The notes beneath the pieces were generated by a model that worked only from the letters and a program-made list of their open reading frames with translations, was not told the DNA's origin and did not search any database. The position numbers were made by a program, and so were the translations under genes. 64,000 bases of DNA from Pipra filicauda (Eukaryota > Chordata > Aves > Passeriformes > Pipridae), in the NCBI RefSeq assembly GCF_003945595.2, contig NW_024104283.1, positions 1,992,630-2,056,629 of the forward strand, given 5' to 3'. Positions 1 through 11,992 of this stretch are shown piece after piece. The stretch's first letter is position 1. Each line of letters begins with the position of its first letter.

Positions 1-3000
1 CAAAGAAATGCTAGAAGAACAGTCAGGGAAAAACACTGTTCTCTATGACAGGTATGGCACAGCTGGGTTGGCTGAACTGAGACTGAGCAGGTTTTGGCAG
101 TAACCTATGAAAGCTCAAGGGGAGACAGACTGGAATGGACTTTATGCCAGGAGAGAGAAATACTCTTTAAACTGAAGTCAAAGACCTTGTAGAATGTGAG
201 AGTTTCAGCTGATCATGATACACATTATCTGAAATCTTTAACCATGCAGAGGAACATAAAATCAGCTGATGATAGGGGTAGCTTCAAGATGGAGTCTGGT
301 GTCTCTGCATATTAAGTTGAAGAGTATAACATGGATGCCCGTGACAGAGAGGATCAGGCCCAACAGCAGAGGAGGTCTTCTCCAGCCCTGCCCAAGTCAA
401 GGACAGAGTAGACTATGAAAGCTCTGATTTTCAAAACATGTATCAGATTTACACATTTGTCACCAGCCAGTTTATCACCACCCGCTATCTTATATTCAAT
501 AGTGTTACACAAGAGTGTAAATTAACGTGGAGTGCAATCCTCCTAATTATTACAGTTGGGGAACAAATGGGGCCATGCATATGCAAGTATCTAATTAGTC
601 ACGTCGTGATTGCCTGTCTGTGGAAATACCCTGTTTGGCTATGAAATCATACAGCCTGCTTTGGCTTATACAATGATGTGTGTTGCTGTGACTCTTGCAT
701 AAGGAGAATTAGTCCTTCTGTTTTAATAATACTGCACCATTCTGCTCAATTCTGAGCCCTTAATCTTGCATCACAGTGAAACACTGTAGTAGCAACACAT
801 AATTGTCTATTTTTCAAATTTTCCATTTTGTAAAATGCTAGTTCCTGACTTCTGCTGAATGTGTAGAGTGGCCTACCTTGACACAATATTAGATTAATAT
901 TAACTGAAAAGAGTCCCAGTGTAGCTGTAATAGAAAAAAGAATATGACTTCACCTACCCCTGAATTCCAGGTTTCGGTGTTCTTTTCTTAGAAGAATGTT
1001 ATCGTCTCACTATGACACGTGTAGTTTCACAAGTTCTGTTTGTTTTAGACTGAGATGACTTGGCCTTATTAGCTCCTTCTATCCCCTTCGGTTTTGGTGG
1101 GGCCCCAAGCGCCTCCTTAGCAGTATTGCAAAAGGAAATCCCCATAAACCACATAAATCCCTCAAAAAGCTGAGGGTAAAACCGAGCTGCTCCGGCAGGC
1201 AGCGTCCTCCCCTTGCACCGTGCTGCCACGGGTGTCAATGGCAGCTCTGCAAAGAGACAGAGAACAGCACAGCAGCCTGCAGGTTTTGCTTGCTCTCCAT
1301 GGCTGAAAGGACACCTGCAACCAGAGTACCTTTCCTATATTTGCTCAATGTTTAAGGGAGCTTATTGCTGGGATTTTCAGGGCACCATCATCACTGTGGC
1401 CGTTCTGCAATTTACATATAATGGGCGACGAAACAGAAACGTAGTTTGGAGGACCAGGCATGATACAGGGTCATGTTCTCTCAGGCTGGCAAGATACTAG
1501 TCTTCCTGTTCAATTTGTAGGGCTACTGGCTCATTTCTGATTTATCACTACTTAATTTAGATGAGCGTCAGCAATGGACAGTAAAAAAATATGGTTTGTG
1601 GTTTTAAATACCTGGACCTTTTTTCCAGAATGTGATAATTCCTTATCTTATTGCTTATTTATAGCAATTCAGATTCCTCCCAATTACTAATTAATTTTAC
1701 AGTTATTTTTACCTCCTTCCCCCTCTCCCAACATACAGAAATGTATATGCTTATGTACATGCACATACGCATACCTCATCAAAATTATTTCAGCATAAGT
1801 ATGAATACCACGAACCAAAAGTTTGGCATCCCTGCTACTGTGAAAGATGACTGCCACCTATGGGTAAGAGCTCATGTTAACATATTTAGATAAAATTTTA
1901 ATATTATTCCTTTTAGTTAATTCAATTTGTAATTATCTAGCAGGACAGAGTTTTGATTCATTTGATATATATTTTGTCAATAACAATCACTACTCATCCT
2001 CTGAAAGTTGGGTATTGAACCAACTCCCTTAGGAAAGAACATCAGCTTTACAACGAATAAAAAAATGGGGTACGACGTTCTTATTTTTGTTATTCTGAAT
2101 AAAGACAACATAGAAGTACTCTAATTCCCCATGCAAAGAAAAAAGACTCATTGCTACACAGCTAGGTACAGCATCTTAGATAATGCTGTATTTATTTACT
2201 ATAATTTTAAAGTTTAGCCAGCTCAAGGTTTTAATACTTTGCCTGCTGCTTTCTTTTACTAAATACATACAAATAGCTTAGCTATGCAGTCTCATGAAAA
2301 TGTGTATATAATCAGTATGTCATAGTAAGTTTCTTCTCAAAATTTTTCATTTTTCTTAGTAAAATGAAAGCTAAGTGGGGGAAGGGAGGCAGTAGAAAAA
2401 TGAATGTCTTGATTATGTAAGCCTCGATTTTTCTGATAATCAGTCTACGCAGCATTTACCTAGAAAACTCAAAAGTAAGTAAAGACTGGAAAGCCTAACT
2501 TTTTGTATCAAAAATATGTTTTTTCCGATTCAGCTTTAAGGTACTTACAAGCAAACAGTCCAACAATTCTGTATATCTGACTACCAAAGAGAAAAAACGC
2601 TCGATTTCGGCTGCTATACTATAGTAAGCTGCATTAAAATGGACATCGGTATCTCTTTCTCAGAAATACCACACGTAAAAATAGCTGGAAGTCTAGCAAA
2701 TTAATGCATGTATTTAGGTTTGGGAAAAAATCATTTTGCTCCAGTAAACAGAAGCTAATTGTAGCCATTATATTTCCCCCTTTCGGTGTCGGGACACGGT
2801 ATTTCGGAACAAAGAGCGATGGAACTTAACAAAAGAGAAAACTGTATTAAAAAAATAGCAATTAATACTAACTAAGAATAAGTCCAATACTAATTTTTTT
2901 AAAAATCTCCCTTTTAAAGTAATCTTAGTCCCAGGTCATCTCATTTTTATTCTACTTTACTAAATATGGTAATTGGCCCATCTAAAAAACCTCTAATCAG

Positions 3001-6000
3001 TATTACACCAGTGCTTACCTCATACATTTTCACTAAATTTTTATTACTAAAACTATGTTACGAACTTACAAAATACTGCAAAAGCGGTCAGTAAATGTCG
3101 CTCAAATATCTGAGGGTCACACATCAACATTTCATGCTTGCTTTCTGACAGCCTCAGAACCCTTTATAACCTACATAATTCAGACGCTTGTGGTAAAATC
3201 CTTGTGCTTCATAGGCAAAACCATCTTGTAGGTAAAGTAACTGCTCCACAGAAATGTATTAGTGATGTATTTTCCTGACATATTTCAAACACTAAAAAAA
3301 AAAGCATTCTCCAATTTACTTCCTTGCGTCCTCTTTGGCTACTGAATCAAACTCTCAACTGTCCAGTAACGTTTCCCTGTATTTTCAAACCACAGTTTAA
3401 ACTTAAACCACTTAGTCTCCTTAGATGGGAACTTCATATCAGACAAAAATTACTCCTTATCGTGTTTGATGAATCCAGCTTGAAATAAAATACCAGCACT
3501 GCATGAATATCGGCGACAAATTACTTGTTTCTGTAATTTTATCTCTTATTTTATCTGGAGAACAATTTCGTAGGTATACTGTGTTACAGTGTAGACCTCC
3601 TCCCACCAACCCACTGCTTGCAAAAGGAATTAAAAAAAAATATCTTCCATGTGTCATAAAATCCGAACAGAATATAGTTGAACCTTTCAAAATTATTACA
3701 AGTAAGAAAATGGAAATAAACAAATAAGCTAGTACCTCAAATTTACGAGAGCAACAAAAAGATTAAAAAAATTTAGAAATGCAATAGAGGATTGTTAAAC
3801 TAATAAATCTATCAATGGAATATGAAACCAACCCTCTTTTCTAGGTGACACATCACTGAGTTACTACTTGTATACTTCTACTGGTATAATGAAGAGCAAA
3901 ATTTTTCTATATATAGTCAGGATGACAAATTTTGAGATATTTCCATGTCAATACCTTTAAAACCGAGGCCTTCTTAAAGGACGGGGCACTCAAAAAGATC
4001 TACATGACACTGGAAAATCCAGACAGGTTTCTCCTGATTTTTTGCCACCAATGATCTCTGTGTTTCACAGAGGAAAAAAAAAATCTCACAAGTCAGGCAG
4101 TGTTCCTAATTCTCTGAAGAGCTTGCTGTTAATTTTACGGCTTTACAAAAAGACAAGTAAAATTCTGTTTCCTAAGTAAAGAAATACAGAAGGTTGCATC
4201 ATGGCTGTACAAAAAGGATTCTTTCTGTTCTATATAGATGTCTCATCAATTTCACTTGAATGCTGCTTATAACAGAGATTTTACTTTAAATAATAGTACT
4301 TAATGCCTATATGGATTTTTTTTTGTTACCTAATAGCTTTGCTAGATTGGTCATGGATTTTTTACTGTGCTATGTATTCTTTCAGTACTTAGTTATATGC
4401 CTGCATTTTCCAACAGACGTTCAAAATATTACTGCATTCTGGTCTATTCCACTGTGTTTTGACACTGAAGTGCATTCAGATACTCATAATATAAAATGCT
4501 TATAGACGCACCTAAACAAAAAAACAGACTACCGTGTGATATACTGGAATGAGTGGGACTTTCTTCTGATGGGGGAAAATCTGCTTGTTCATAATAATTT
4601 AATTTAAAGCTGGGAGAAGGAGCAACGCACCTGGAATCAACTCACTGTAAATTCCAGAAATGCAAGGAGCTTCACAAAAAGTCTGCAGTTACCTTGTTTT
4701 TTAAGTAACCATACAGAGCTGACAGCTATTAGCAGTAGCAAGGACTTGCATAACGAGGACTGGAAGGAAAGCTTAGTACTATCCATGCCGGAGTGATTTT
4801 AAGAGAATGAAGGCACGTATTTCTTTATGATGCATTATGTAACAACACAGAGGGCACTCTGAGGCATTAAAAAAAATACGGAACCCACATTTGATCTTAT
4901 ACTTGTTATTTATCACACAAATATTTAATAGTGCTTATAGCGTAAGGCTTATGAAGCACCTAACATAGGAATGTTATCTGATACAAATTAGTTTGAAATG
5001 TTTTAGATGACATATTTTATGTTCTGTACATCTTTAGGAAAATATAATAGGTCCTATAATTCATTTGCTTCAAACTTCTGCAATACATGCAATCTCAGAT
5101 AAAATAAAATTGTCAAAATCAGTGATAGCTGGACCTTCTGGTTCACATTAGTGCGAAGAGAAAACTGCTGTTGAGCTGACACATTGATAGATTATGAGTT
5201 CTGCCGAAGAATAGCTAAAAATGGTGATTCAATCTTGTTGCTACTATATAAGAAGAATAACAGAAGTGGAGATGGTACTCATGAGATCATGTCTTTTATC
5301 AAAACCCTAAAGGGTTCTGGTGCATCGAACACATTCTCTTCCTGAGAGCTTCTGGCTCTAAAAAATAACTGTGTAAGAAACTGAAACTAAATGGGCCTAT
5401 TAAAAAAAACGGTTCATTGGTGTCCTAAATTTATTTAAACATTAATATAAAGAGCAGATTGTTAAAAGACTATCTTTGGGAGGGAGGTGGGGGGTGTCCT
5501 CTCTCTCTCTTTTTTTTTTTTTTTCCTACAGTAGAGATGCTGGTCTTGTAATGACAAAATGGAGAGCTAGGAGGATTATGAAACACAAGTAACATGAAGG
5601 GCAAATCTGACTGAAAAAGAGGGAGAATACTATTCTAATTATTTAAAACTTAGCTGGGTTAGTGCCTTCACTAACTTAAATCAATACAGATCCCCTGAAA
5701 TCAATGAGGTGACACAGATGCATCCAAGACATATCTAGCATTTAAGATAATGCGGATCATCATCTCCTGTTAGGACAGTAAACATAAGCACATGTATATA
5801 ATCACTTTTCTAAACATCTCCCTAATCTTTAGATATGCAAAACAGAACTTTTAAAAGAAGCACCTTAAGTACTTCTGCTATTCTACCCCTGGTCCTCCCT
5901 TAGTTAATCTGAAACTTGCATGGTCATTTACGTTGAAGCAAAGTTAAGTTTAAACGCTGACTTCTGTCCTCAGTGCTTCATACTTCCCTGTGCTGCTGCA

Positions 6001-7280
6001 TATCACCATGGAAGGCTCAAGATGGAGGGAATAGGGCCTTGGTGGCTTGTGCCTTCCTCCCCCAAACATCACCAAATGCTCCCGGCGCTTACTTCGAATA
6101 CATCCATGGAGTTCTGCAACAACAGAAGGGAAAACAAGGCTTCACAGTCCTCATCCTTCACTGAGAGGAATAACAGGTAAGGAGAAGGAGGAAACAGAAA
6201 CACGGGGGAGAACGGGAGGAACGATTTCCTATTAGAGGCTCACCTTTCCTCAAGGAAAAGAAGCCTTGACATAAACTTCATGACATCACAAAGATGCAGG
6301 CAGGTAGGCACCTCAGATTTCTGATAACTCAGTGGGTTTGTTTCAGGGAAAGATTAAACATTCTTTTAATTTTTATTTTTACTTTTACCAAGGTCTCTCC
6401 AGTAAGTATTTGCAGCTTCTCCTGCAATAATTAATGTTTCATGCTGTACAAGAATTTCTTATCTTATTAAAAAAAAAGCTCTCCAACAAAACTGTGACTT
6501 AAGCTGTGTTCTTAATTTGAGGAGGAATGGGGAAGATAAGTAGCAAGGCATAAAGTTCATCACCCTGCTCTAAAATGTAGGGAGAAGCAGAAACTGATAT
6601 TAAATAAAAAAAATGTCTCAAGCCTGTTCTGTGTTTTGCCTACAATTTTTGCACATGCATTTGCCTTTTGAATATGCAGGCCGACATCTTTAGGATATTC
6701 AGGCAACGTATTAACACGCTGTGGATACGGGAAAGAAACAAGTCAGAAATATTTGGAGGGTGTGAAGCAATAAACAGTAACCAAGCAGAAATGTTTTATG
6801 CAACACTATTATGGCTTGACAGCAAAGTAGATTTATGCATTCTCCTTTCAAGCTTGTAAGCTTGGTAACAAGTGAAATGGGTTAAATTTTCTGAGTTTGG
6901 AATGCAATTGATTTATGCTTGTTCCACGATGCTACGCAGCTCTTAAATGTACGAGCTCTTGCGGCTGAAAGTCTGCTTTTAGGACAGGCCCTGCAGTGAC
7001 AGGCTGCGGCATGGCAGGGAGAGACCCAGGTAATTCTGGCGGGGCAGCGGCTGGCGATGCAGGACCCAGCAGGTATCCAGCCATCCAGCCAGCCCGCCTT
7101 ACGTAAGGACTTCATTTTCGTTAGGCTACATCTCGCCGCGCGAGGCACAGGAGAAGAGGCTATTCCATCTCCCGGTGCAGCCCAGTCCCCTGTGCCAGGC
7201 CCAACATTCGCATCCTCGCATTTTTTAATTTATTTTTTTTTTCTCCTTTCCGAACAGCACATCTACACAGTGGCGTTTAC
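1..7280. other. AT-rich non-coding stretch, nothing recognised
   Basis: Low-GC sequence without an open frame that reads like a known protein, and without a recognisable CR1, LTR or SINE. The longest frames are below 90 codons and show no domain. A pyrimidine run (CT repeats followed by about 17 T) lies near 5497-5525. It could be distal intergenic or intronic sequence. By human gene order, FOXO3 would be expected on the far side of this end, but no FOXO3 coding sequence is present. Confidence 0.6.
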
Positions 7281-8050
7281 CTATTCGCTCGCGCCGCGGC
7301 TGCCATGCAACCTACGTGGGCGCCCGGTTGGCACAGCCCACGTTCACCGGAGCGATGCCGAAGAGGAAACCCCCGGTCCCTCTCCGGGCGATAGAGGCGC
7401 GCTCCGGCCGGCTCCGGGCGGGCAGCTCTCCCTCCTCAGCGGCGGCGGCGGCGGCGGGAATGCTCCGCTCTGCGGCCAGCGGCGGGCAGCGTCCATTGCA
7501 GCTCGGCGGGTCCGAGTCCGGAGTCCGAGGGCTCCGGCAGCCAGCGGGGGCACCCGGCCCCCACTCCCCTAAACACCGCTGGCCAGGTGCGTTTATTTCT
7601 CATCCCGTCCGCTTCCCACAAATCCACCGTCTGCGGCCGCTGAGCCCCGGCAGCAGCCCGGCCAGCCCACGAGGCACCACCGATCGCGCTCCCCTCTCTC
7701 TCTCTCTCTCTTTTCCAGCTCTTCCCGAGGAGGAAGGAGCACGGCGGGGCCGCTCGTCCCGTATTTCACCGCCCCGGAGACGCCGCCACCGGAGCGATTA
7801 AAACAAAGCGGAGAACCGCCACTTTCCACACTCTTCGCGCACCGAGTAACGCGGCTGGCTACGGGAGCTCGCCTAGCAGGGACGAAAAACAAAGGGGGGG
7901 TAAAGGAGGAGAGCCCACCCTCCACCCCAGCAGCCCCCCGGCTGATGCCCGCGCCCGGCGCACCCCAGCGCTGCCCGGCGCACCTGACAGCCCGCCGCGC
8001 CGCGCTGTATTTCCCTCCCTTAGCGACAGGGGAGGGGCGCGCCGGCCGCG

Positions 8051-8110
8051 GCGCCGCCATTGGCGGAGGGGAGCGGCGCGGCGCCGCCATTGGCTGCGGC
8101 GGCGGCCAAT
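8051..8110. promoter_or_regulatory. Duplicated YY1/CCAAT module plus third CCAAT box
   Basis: The 14-mer GCGCCGCCATTGGC occurs at 8051-8064 and again at 8081-8094, exactly 30 bp apart. Each copy fuses a YY1-like core (GCCGCCAT) with an inverted CCAAT (ATTGG). A direct CCAAT follows at 8106-8110. Closely and regularly spaced CCAAT boxes are typical of NF-Y-driven promoters. The sites are seen directly; factor binding is inferred. Confidence 0.6.
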
Positions 8111-8148
8111 GGTGCGCGCTGTATCCGGGAAGCAGGAGGCTGCGGAGC

Positions 8149-8174
8149 TATTTAAATCCTGCCCGGTGATGTCA
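8149..8174 (+). promoter_or_regulatory. TATA-like box and CRE-like site
   Basis: TATTTAAAT at 8149-8157 lies about 40 bp after the last CCAAT box and is followed by TGATGTCA at 8167-8174, one base from a consensus CRE. The arrangement fits a + strand core promoter starting near 8180. TATTTAAAT is nearly palindromic, so direction is not certain. Confidence 0.45.
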
Positions 8175-8356
8175 GCGCGGGCTCGCGGGGGGGGGCTCGG
8201 GCGGCGGGGCGGGCGCGCCTGTCAGCCCGCGTTAGGCACAGCGCAGGGCCCTGAGCGGGAGTGGCCCGGCACCTGCCGAGCCGTCCCCGCCTTACGGGAC
8301 CCCGCAGCGCCCTCCTCCCCTTCCCCGCGAACTTGTCCCGGTGGCGGTCCTGGAAG

Positions 8357-8473
8357 ATGCGGGTTAATTTCGGGGTGTTGGCGAGGGGCGCGCTGGGAGC
8401 GCCTGCCAGTTGTGCGAGCGGAGCGCTGAGCCTGCTCTCGCAGAGAAGGCGAAAGGGCAGCTCTCTGCGTTAA
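8357..8473 (+). other. Short open frame in the orphan CpG island transcript region
   Basis: A 38-codon frame begins with ATG at 8357 and ends with TAA at 8471. It lies about 180 bp after the TATA-like box, so it would be the first long frame of a + strand transcript. Its product is rich in Ala, Gly, Ser, Leu and Arg and resembles no protein I know. High GC content alone can produce such frames. It is listed because it is the best-placed frame in the island, not because it is likely to be translated. Confidence 0.12.
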
Positions 8474-8569
8474 AAATACTTCTGCGGCTGTTCAGGGGGA
8501 GAGATACCTTCACTGTTCTTTATTTGCACCCAGAGCCTTCCCATAGGCTCGGTGACGTTGCCCCTCAAT

Positions 8570-9035
8570 TCAGGGAGGGCATTGAGTTGCTGGAACGAGT
8601 CCAGAGAAGGGCAATGGAGCTGGTGAAGAGTCTGGAACGCCGGTCTTATGAGGAACAGCTAAGGGAGCTGGGGATGTTCAGCCTGGAGAAGAGAAGGCTC
8701 ACGGGTGACCTTATCAGTCTCTACAACACCCTGAAAGGAGGTTGTAGCCAGGCGGGGGTCGGTCTCTTCTCCCGGGAAACTAGTGACAGGACAAGAGGAC
8801 AGTCTTAAACTGTAGCAGGGGAGGTTCAGGTTGGACAACAGGAGGAACTTCTTCACATAAAGGGTGATTAGACATTGGAATGGACTACCCAGGGAGGTGG
8901 TGAAGTCACCGTCCCTGGTGGAAAGGCTGAACGTGGCACTTAGTGCCACGATCTAGTTGCCAGGGTGGTGTTAGGTCATAGGTTGGACTCAAGGACCTCA
9001 GAGGTCTTTTCCAACCTAATTGCTTCTGTGAATTT
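8570..9035 (+). mobile_element. CR1 LINE, 3' fragment
   Basis: The sequence runs from the end of the CR1 reverse-transcriptase frame (the stretch reading as a LERVQRRAMELV-like peptide, near 8587-8626) through the standard 3' part: a GGAGAAGAGAAGGCTC block, GGAACTTCTTCACATAAAGG, TGGAATGGACTACCCAGGG, and the terminal GGTCTTTTCCAACCTAATTG. It is 5' truncated, as most CR1 copies are, and sits directly downstream of the CpG island. Confidence 0.93.
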
Positions 9036-10634
9036 CATACTTTGAAGGCACACGACTTGCCTCTTGGTGTCCCAGGGTTGCCTGAGGTTGCCTCAGGGTT
9101 TGATCCTGAAGGACTGCCACAGGTGGGAAATCCCAAAGTGGTTTAAAGGTGCATGTTTGGGCCATGAAGCAGACCAACAGTAGCTATAGCCACCTGGCTG
9201 ATTTTCCTCTTCCATTTCTGATTCTAGTCATGGCAGGTCCTGTTCTGTGGGTCTCAGGGAAGGCTTTTAGATACTAAAACCTGATAGATGCTACTCATCA
9301 CAAATGTTCTGTTTTCTATTGTCTTCCCAGCACAGCAATCACAGATGGAGCTGAAATGGTGCTAGGTTACAACAGAAGAAGAAGCAGCCAAGATCAAAAT
9401 GCTCTGGTTTGTCTTGGCAGAAAACGTAAATTGTGCTGCGCTTCAATATGCTGTAGACCTGTCTGGAGCTCATCTGGTAGCCTAATAATGGCTGAAAAGT
9501 GGGATTAAACTTGAGTTGTTTGACCTGAGGCATGTAATCATCCTGCCTGCAGTCTAACACCCAGTACCCTGATGGTTGCACAGTTCTTTCCCTATCATGT
9601 GACCCAAACAGATCCATCACGTGACCAAAATGCAAGCATCTTCCTTTACACAAAGGTATGTCACTCCTGATGGGAAGACCCATAAACATCAGGTAAGAGA
9701 CTGCAAGATTTTCTCAGTTCTCTGCAGATGGATGTGTGCCGTGACCATAGATTTTTTTTGGCCTATATAACTACATGCATTTTGGTTGTCTTAAGATGTG
9801 TGTTCAGCTCTGTGGCTGCAGAAGGGCATATGGTGTGGTGACATGTGGAAGTGATTCCCTAAAAGCAATTCTGTGATGTGGTAAGCTGAATACACAGGAG
9901 GTCACTGAGCTGAACATTGTTGGTGCCAGAGAAGATTTATGATGAGGAAATTGGGACAGGAAGCCAGGAGCAAAAAGGCTTCTGACATCTAGAGGACTGA
10001 AGATCTCAACAGCTTCCCAAACAGGAAAGTGGGAGCACACAGCCTATGTTGTTTCATGATGAAGCTTCATGAATTCAGATTCCTGGTTGGTATGAGAAGC
10101 CAGGTTTGACCCAGGACTTGACAATTAAAGCTGGAGGAGGGAGGGAGGTGGTACCCCCAAAGAAGGATGAAAAGCCCTTACTGTTAAATGTGAAGAAGCT
10201 GTCATTGAAACCATGTTTCTTTGCTGTGGCAGGATATGGCAACAGAGGTAGGGGAAAGCAGGGGAAGGCTCATCATGTAGGTGGCTCCTGTGAGGGTAAG
10301 GGATGGCATGTTATAACTTGGGGTCCTCAAGATGAATCTGATTTTCTTTTAAGGATGTTCTTCCACTGAGAGTCAGATGGAAGAACCCCTCTCAGGAACT
10401 GACTTCATGTGCCTTTTCAGTCCCCTTTGCATTTCCTTGTTTTCCCTGTTTGGGAAGCTGCTTGGAATAAAGATTAACTCACTACACTCAGTGTGTTGTT
10501 TATGTATTGTATTTGTCTGTCAGTGCCATAATCCAGATTTTCTGTGAGTTACCAGCAAGGCTCAGGAATAATATTTTTTGTTGTTTTAATTGAACTTTTT
10601 CCCCATGGTCCCTGGCTCCGTTACTTCCAGGGTG
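9036..10634. other. Non-coding stretch, nothing recognised
   Basis: No recognised gene or repeat. The 116-codon reverse frame at 9339-9689 and the 87-codon forward frame at 10106-10369 show no familiar motif and are treated as chance. Confidence 0.5.
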
Positions 10635-11210
10635 TGATGCTGTAAAATGTTGATGCTAAAAAAATAACTCAGGAGCAGTTAATTGAGGGTGAGATAAGGA
10701 AAGGGTTTAATTGTGCCAAGGCAATAGATGTTACAAGGCACATGCAGGCTGTGCCTGAGATGTTATATTTTATAATACTGTCTGTCCAATCCCAAGTGTG
10801 TCCACCTCGTAGCCTTTGCTCTGGTCCACCTCGGGTCCACCCCCTGAGAATTGGGTCTGGGGGCCTTTGGGACCACCTACTTCATCATTCTCATCATCCT
10901 CAGAGCACAAAGGGTACATAGTCACCTAGTTCTTGACCCTGTTCTGTTGTTCAGGCCTAGATGTGAGTGTTCTCTAAACAGTATAGGCCTTGCCTTGACA
11001 AGAGACTAAACATTTCTACTGGATTCGGGGGTAGGATTGGTATAGGGTGCATGGGATGGGGTAAGAGGGTTAAGGAATGTGCAAACTACTTGTACTACAG
11101 GGTAAAGGAATGAGGGCTGCTGCTTTTAAAATCTACTTCCGCTACTTATAAAACTTATAAAGCTTACAAAATTTAGAAAAATAAAAAACTAATAGGGGCT
11201 TAAGGCATCA
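10635..11210. mobile_element. Probable solo LTR of an avian endogenous retrovirus
   Basis: The segment is bounded by TGATGC at 10635-10640 and GCATCA at 11205-11210, a perfect 6-bp inverted repeat of the TG...CA type. Its composition (TATA-like stretch near 10765, CCAAT near 10787, A-rich AATAAA-like end near 11180) differs from the flanks. A second TGATGC at 10651 makes the left edge uncertain. Only GTG is shared by the two flanks, so no convincing target duplication is seen. Orientation is undetermined and no internal retroviral genes are present. Confidence 0.5.
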
Positions 11211-11962
11211 GTGACTTGGGGAAGTTTTGCCTTCTCTAAAATATCAGATCAGCATTAGTGAGAGATGAAAAGCTGGGCAGAGGTATTCATGGTGGTCCTG
11301 CTCCTAACTCATGTATCTTGCTCAAATGTTTGGAACTAATGTTTTGGAACTAAATGTATTTGACTTCAGAAGAATTTTTTCCCTAATGTGGGCTGTTGCA
11401 TTTGGAGGGAAAAAAGGGAAGGGGGAGTCATTCACCCCACTTGACAAGATGGAACATGGTTCACTTTGTAAAATGAATTTGAGTGTTTTGGGGGCAGGAA
11501 CTGCTGGGCTGGATGAAGCCCTTGCCTTGGAGCAGTATAAACTTTGTTTGTTGGAAGGGGAGGGGGTGTTCATATATGTAAGTGGAAGATGAATGGATCT
11601 TTTTGGACTTCACAGTTATGGCATAAACTCACCGGAACAGAAAGGAATGTGAAGAGTTCATATGGTCCATCCCACAATTTCATTACCATAAAGCAGGATC
11701 CAATCTCCCCATCTCTTTCCTGGTAAATATCCAAATTATACAAATAAGGGATGAAATTTTATAACCTCCCCAGGCATCCCTTTGAGTGCTCTGCTTTCCT
11801 TAGGTTAGGACAGTCTTCTACTGCCTCCAATTAGAAACTCCTTATGTGCAGTTTAACTCCATTACTTCTTGCCCTACCCATTTAGAGAACAGGTTGTTCC
11901 CTTCCTTTTCACCACAGAATTTATGCTTTTGAAGACTATCGACATGTGTACCTCCAGTATTC

Positions 11963-11992
11963 TTTTATTTATTTATTTATTTATTTTATTTA
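11963..11992. repeat. TTTA simple repeat
   Basis: About seven tandem copies of a TTTA/ATTT unit with small interruptions. Confidence 0.9.

Larger units (their letters stand above)
7290..8470. promoter_or_regulatory. CpG island, promoter-like, no assigned gene
   Basis: GC content rises abruptly and CpG is dense compared with the AT-rich flanks. The island contains a GGC run (about 7439-7457), a CT run (about 7693-7712) and a compact core at 8051-8175: two copies of GCGCCGCCATTGGC, a third CCAAT box in the opposite orientation, a TATTTAAAT element at 8149 and TGATGTCA at 8167. The TATA-like box followed by the CRE-like site suggests + strand initiation around 8180, but reversed CCAAT boxes also allow bidirectional firing. 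No exon of a known protein could be read on either strand. An unannotated lncRNA, or a first exon spliced to exons outside the window, are both possible. Confidence 0.75.

Noticed and set aside
7057..7572. 171-codon forward frame at the CpG island edge
   Set aside because: It crosses from AT-rich to GC-rich sequence, includes a T-run-encoded Phe stretch, and has several overlapping frames of similar length; typical of a CpG island.
7593..8090. 165-codon reverse frame starting MAAPRRSPPP
   Set aside because: The Ala/Pro/Arg-rich start is the translation of the duplicated YY1/CCAAT modules; no domain and no splice support.
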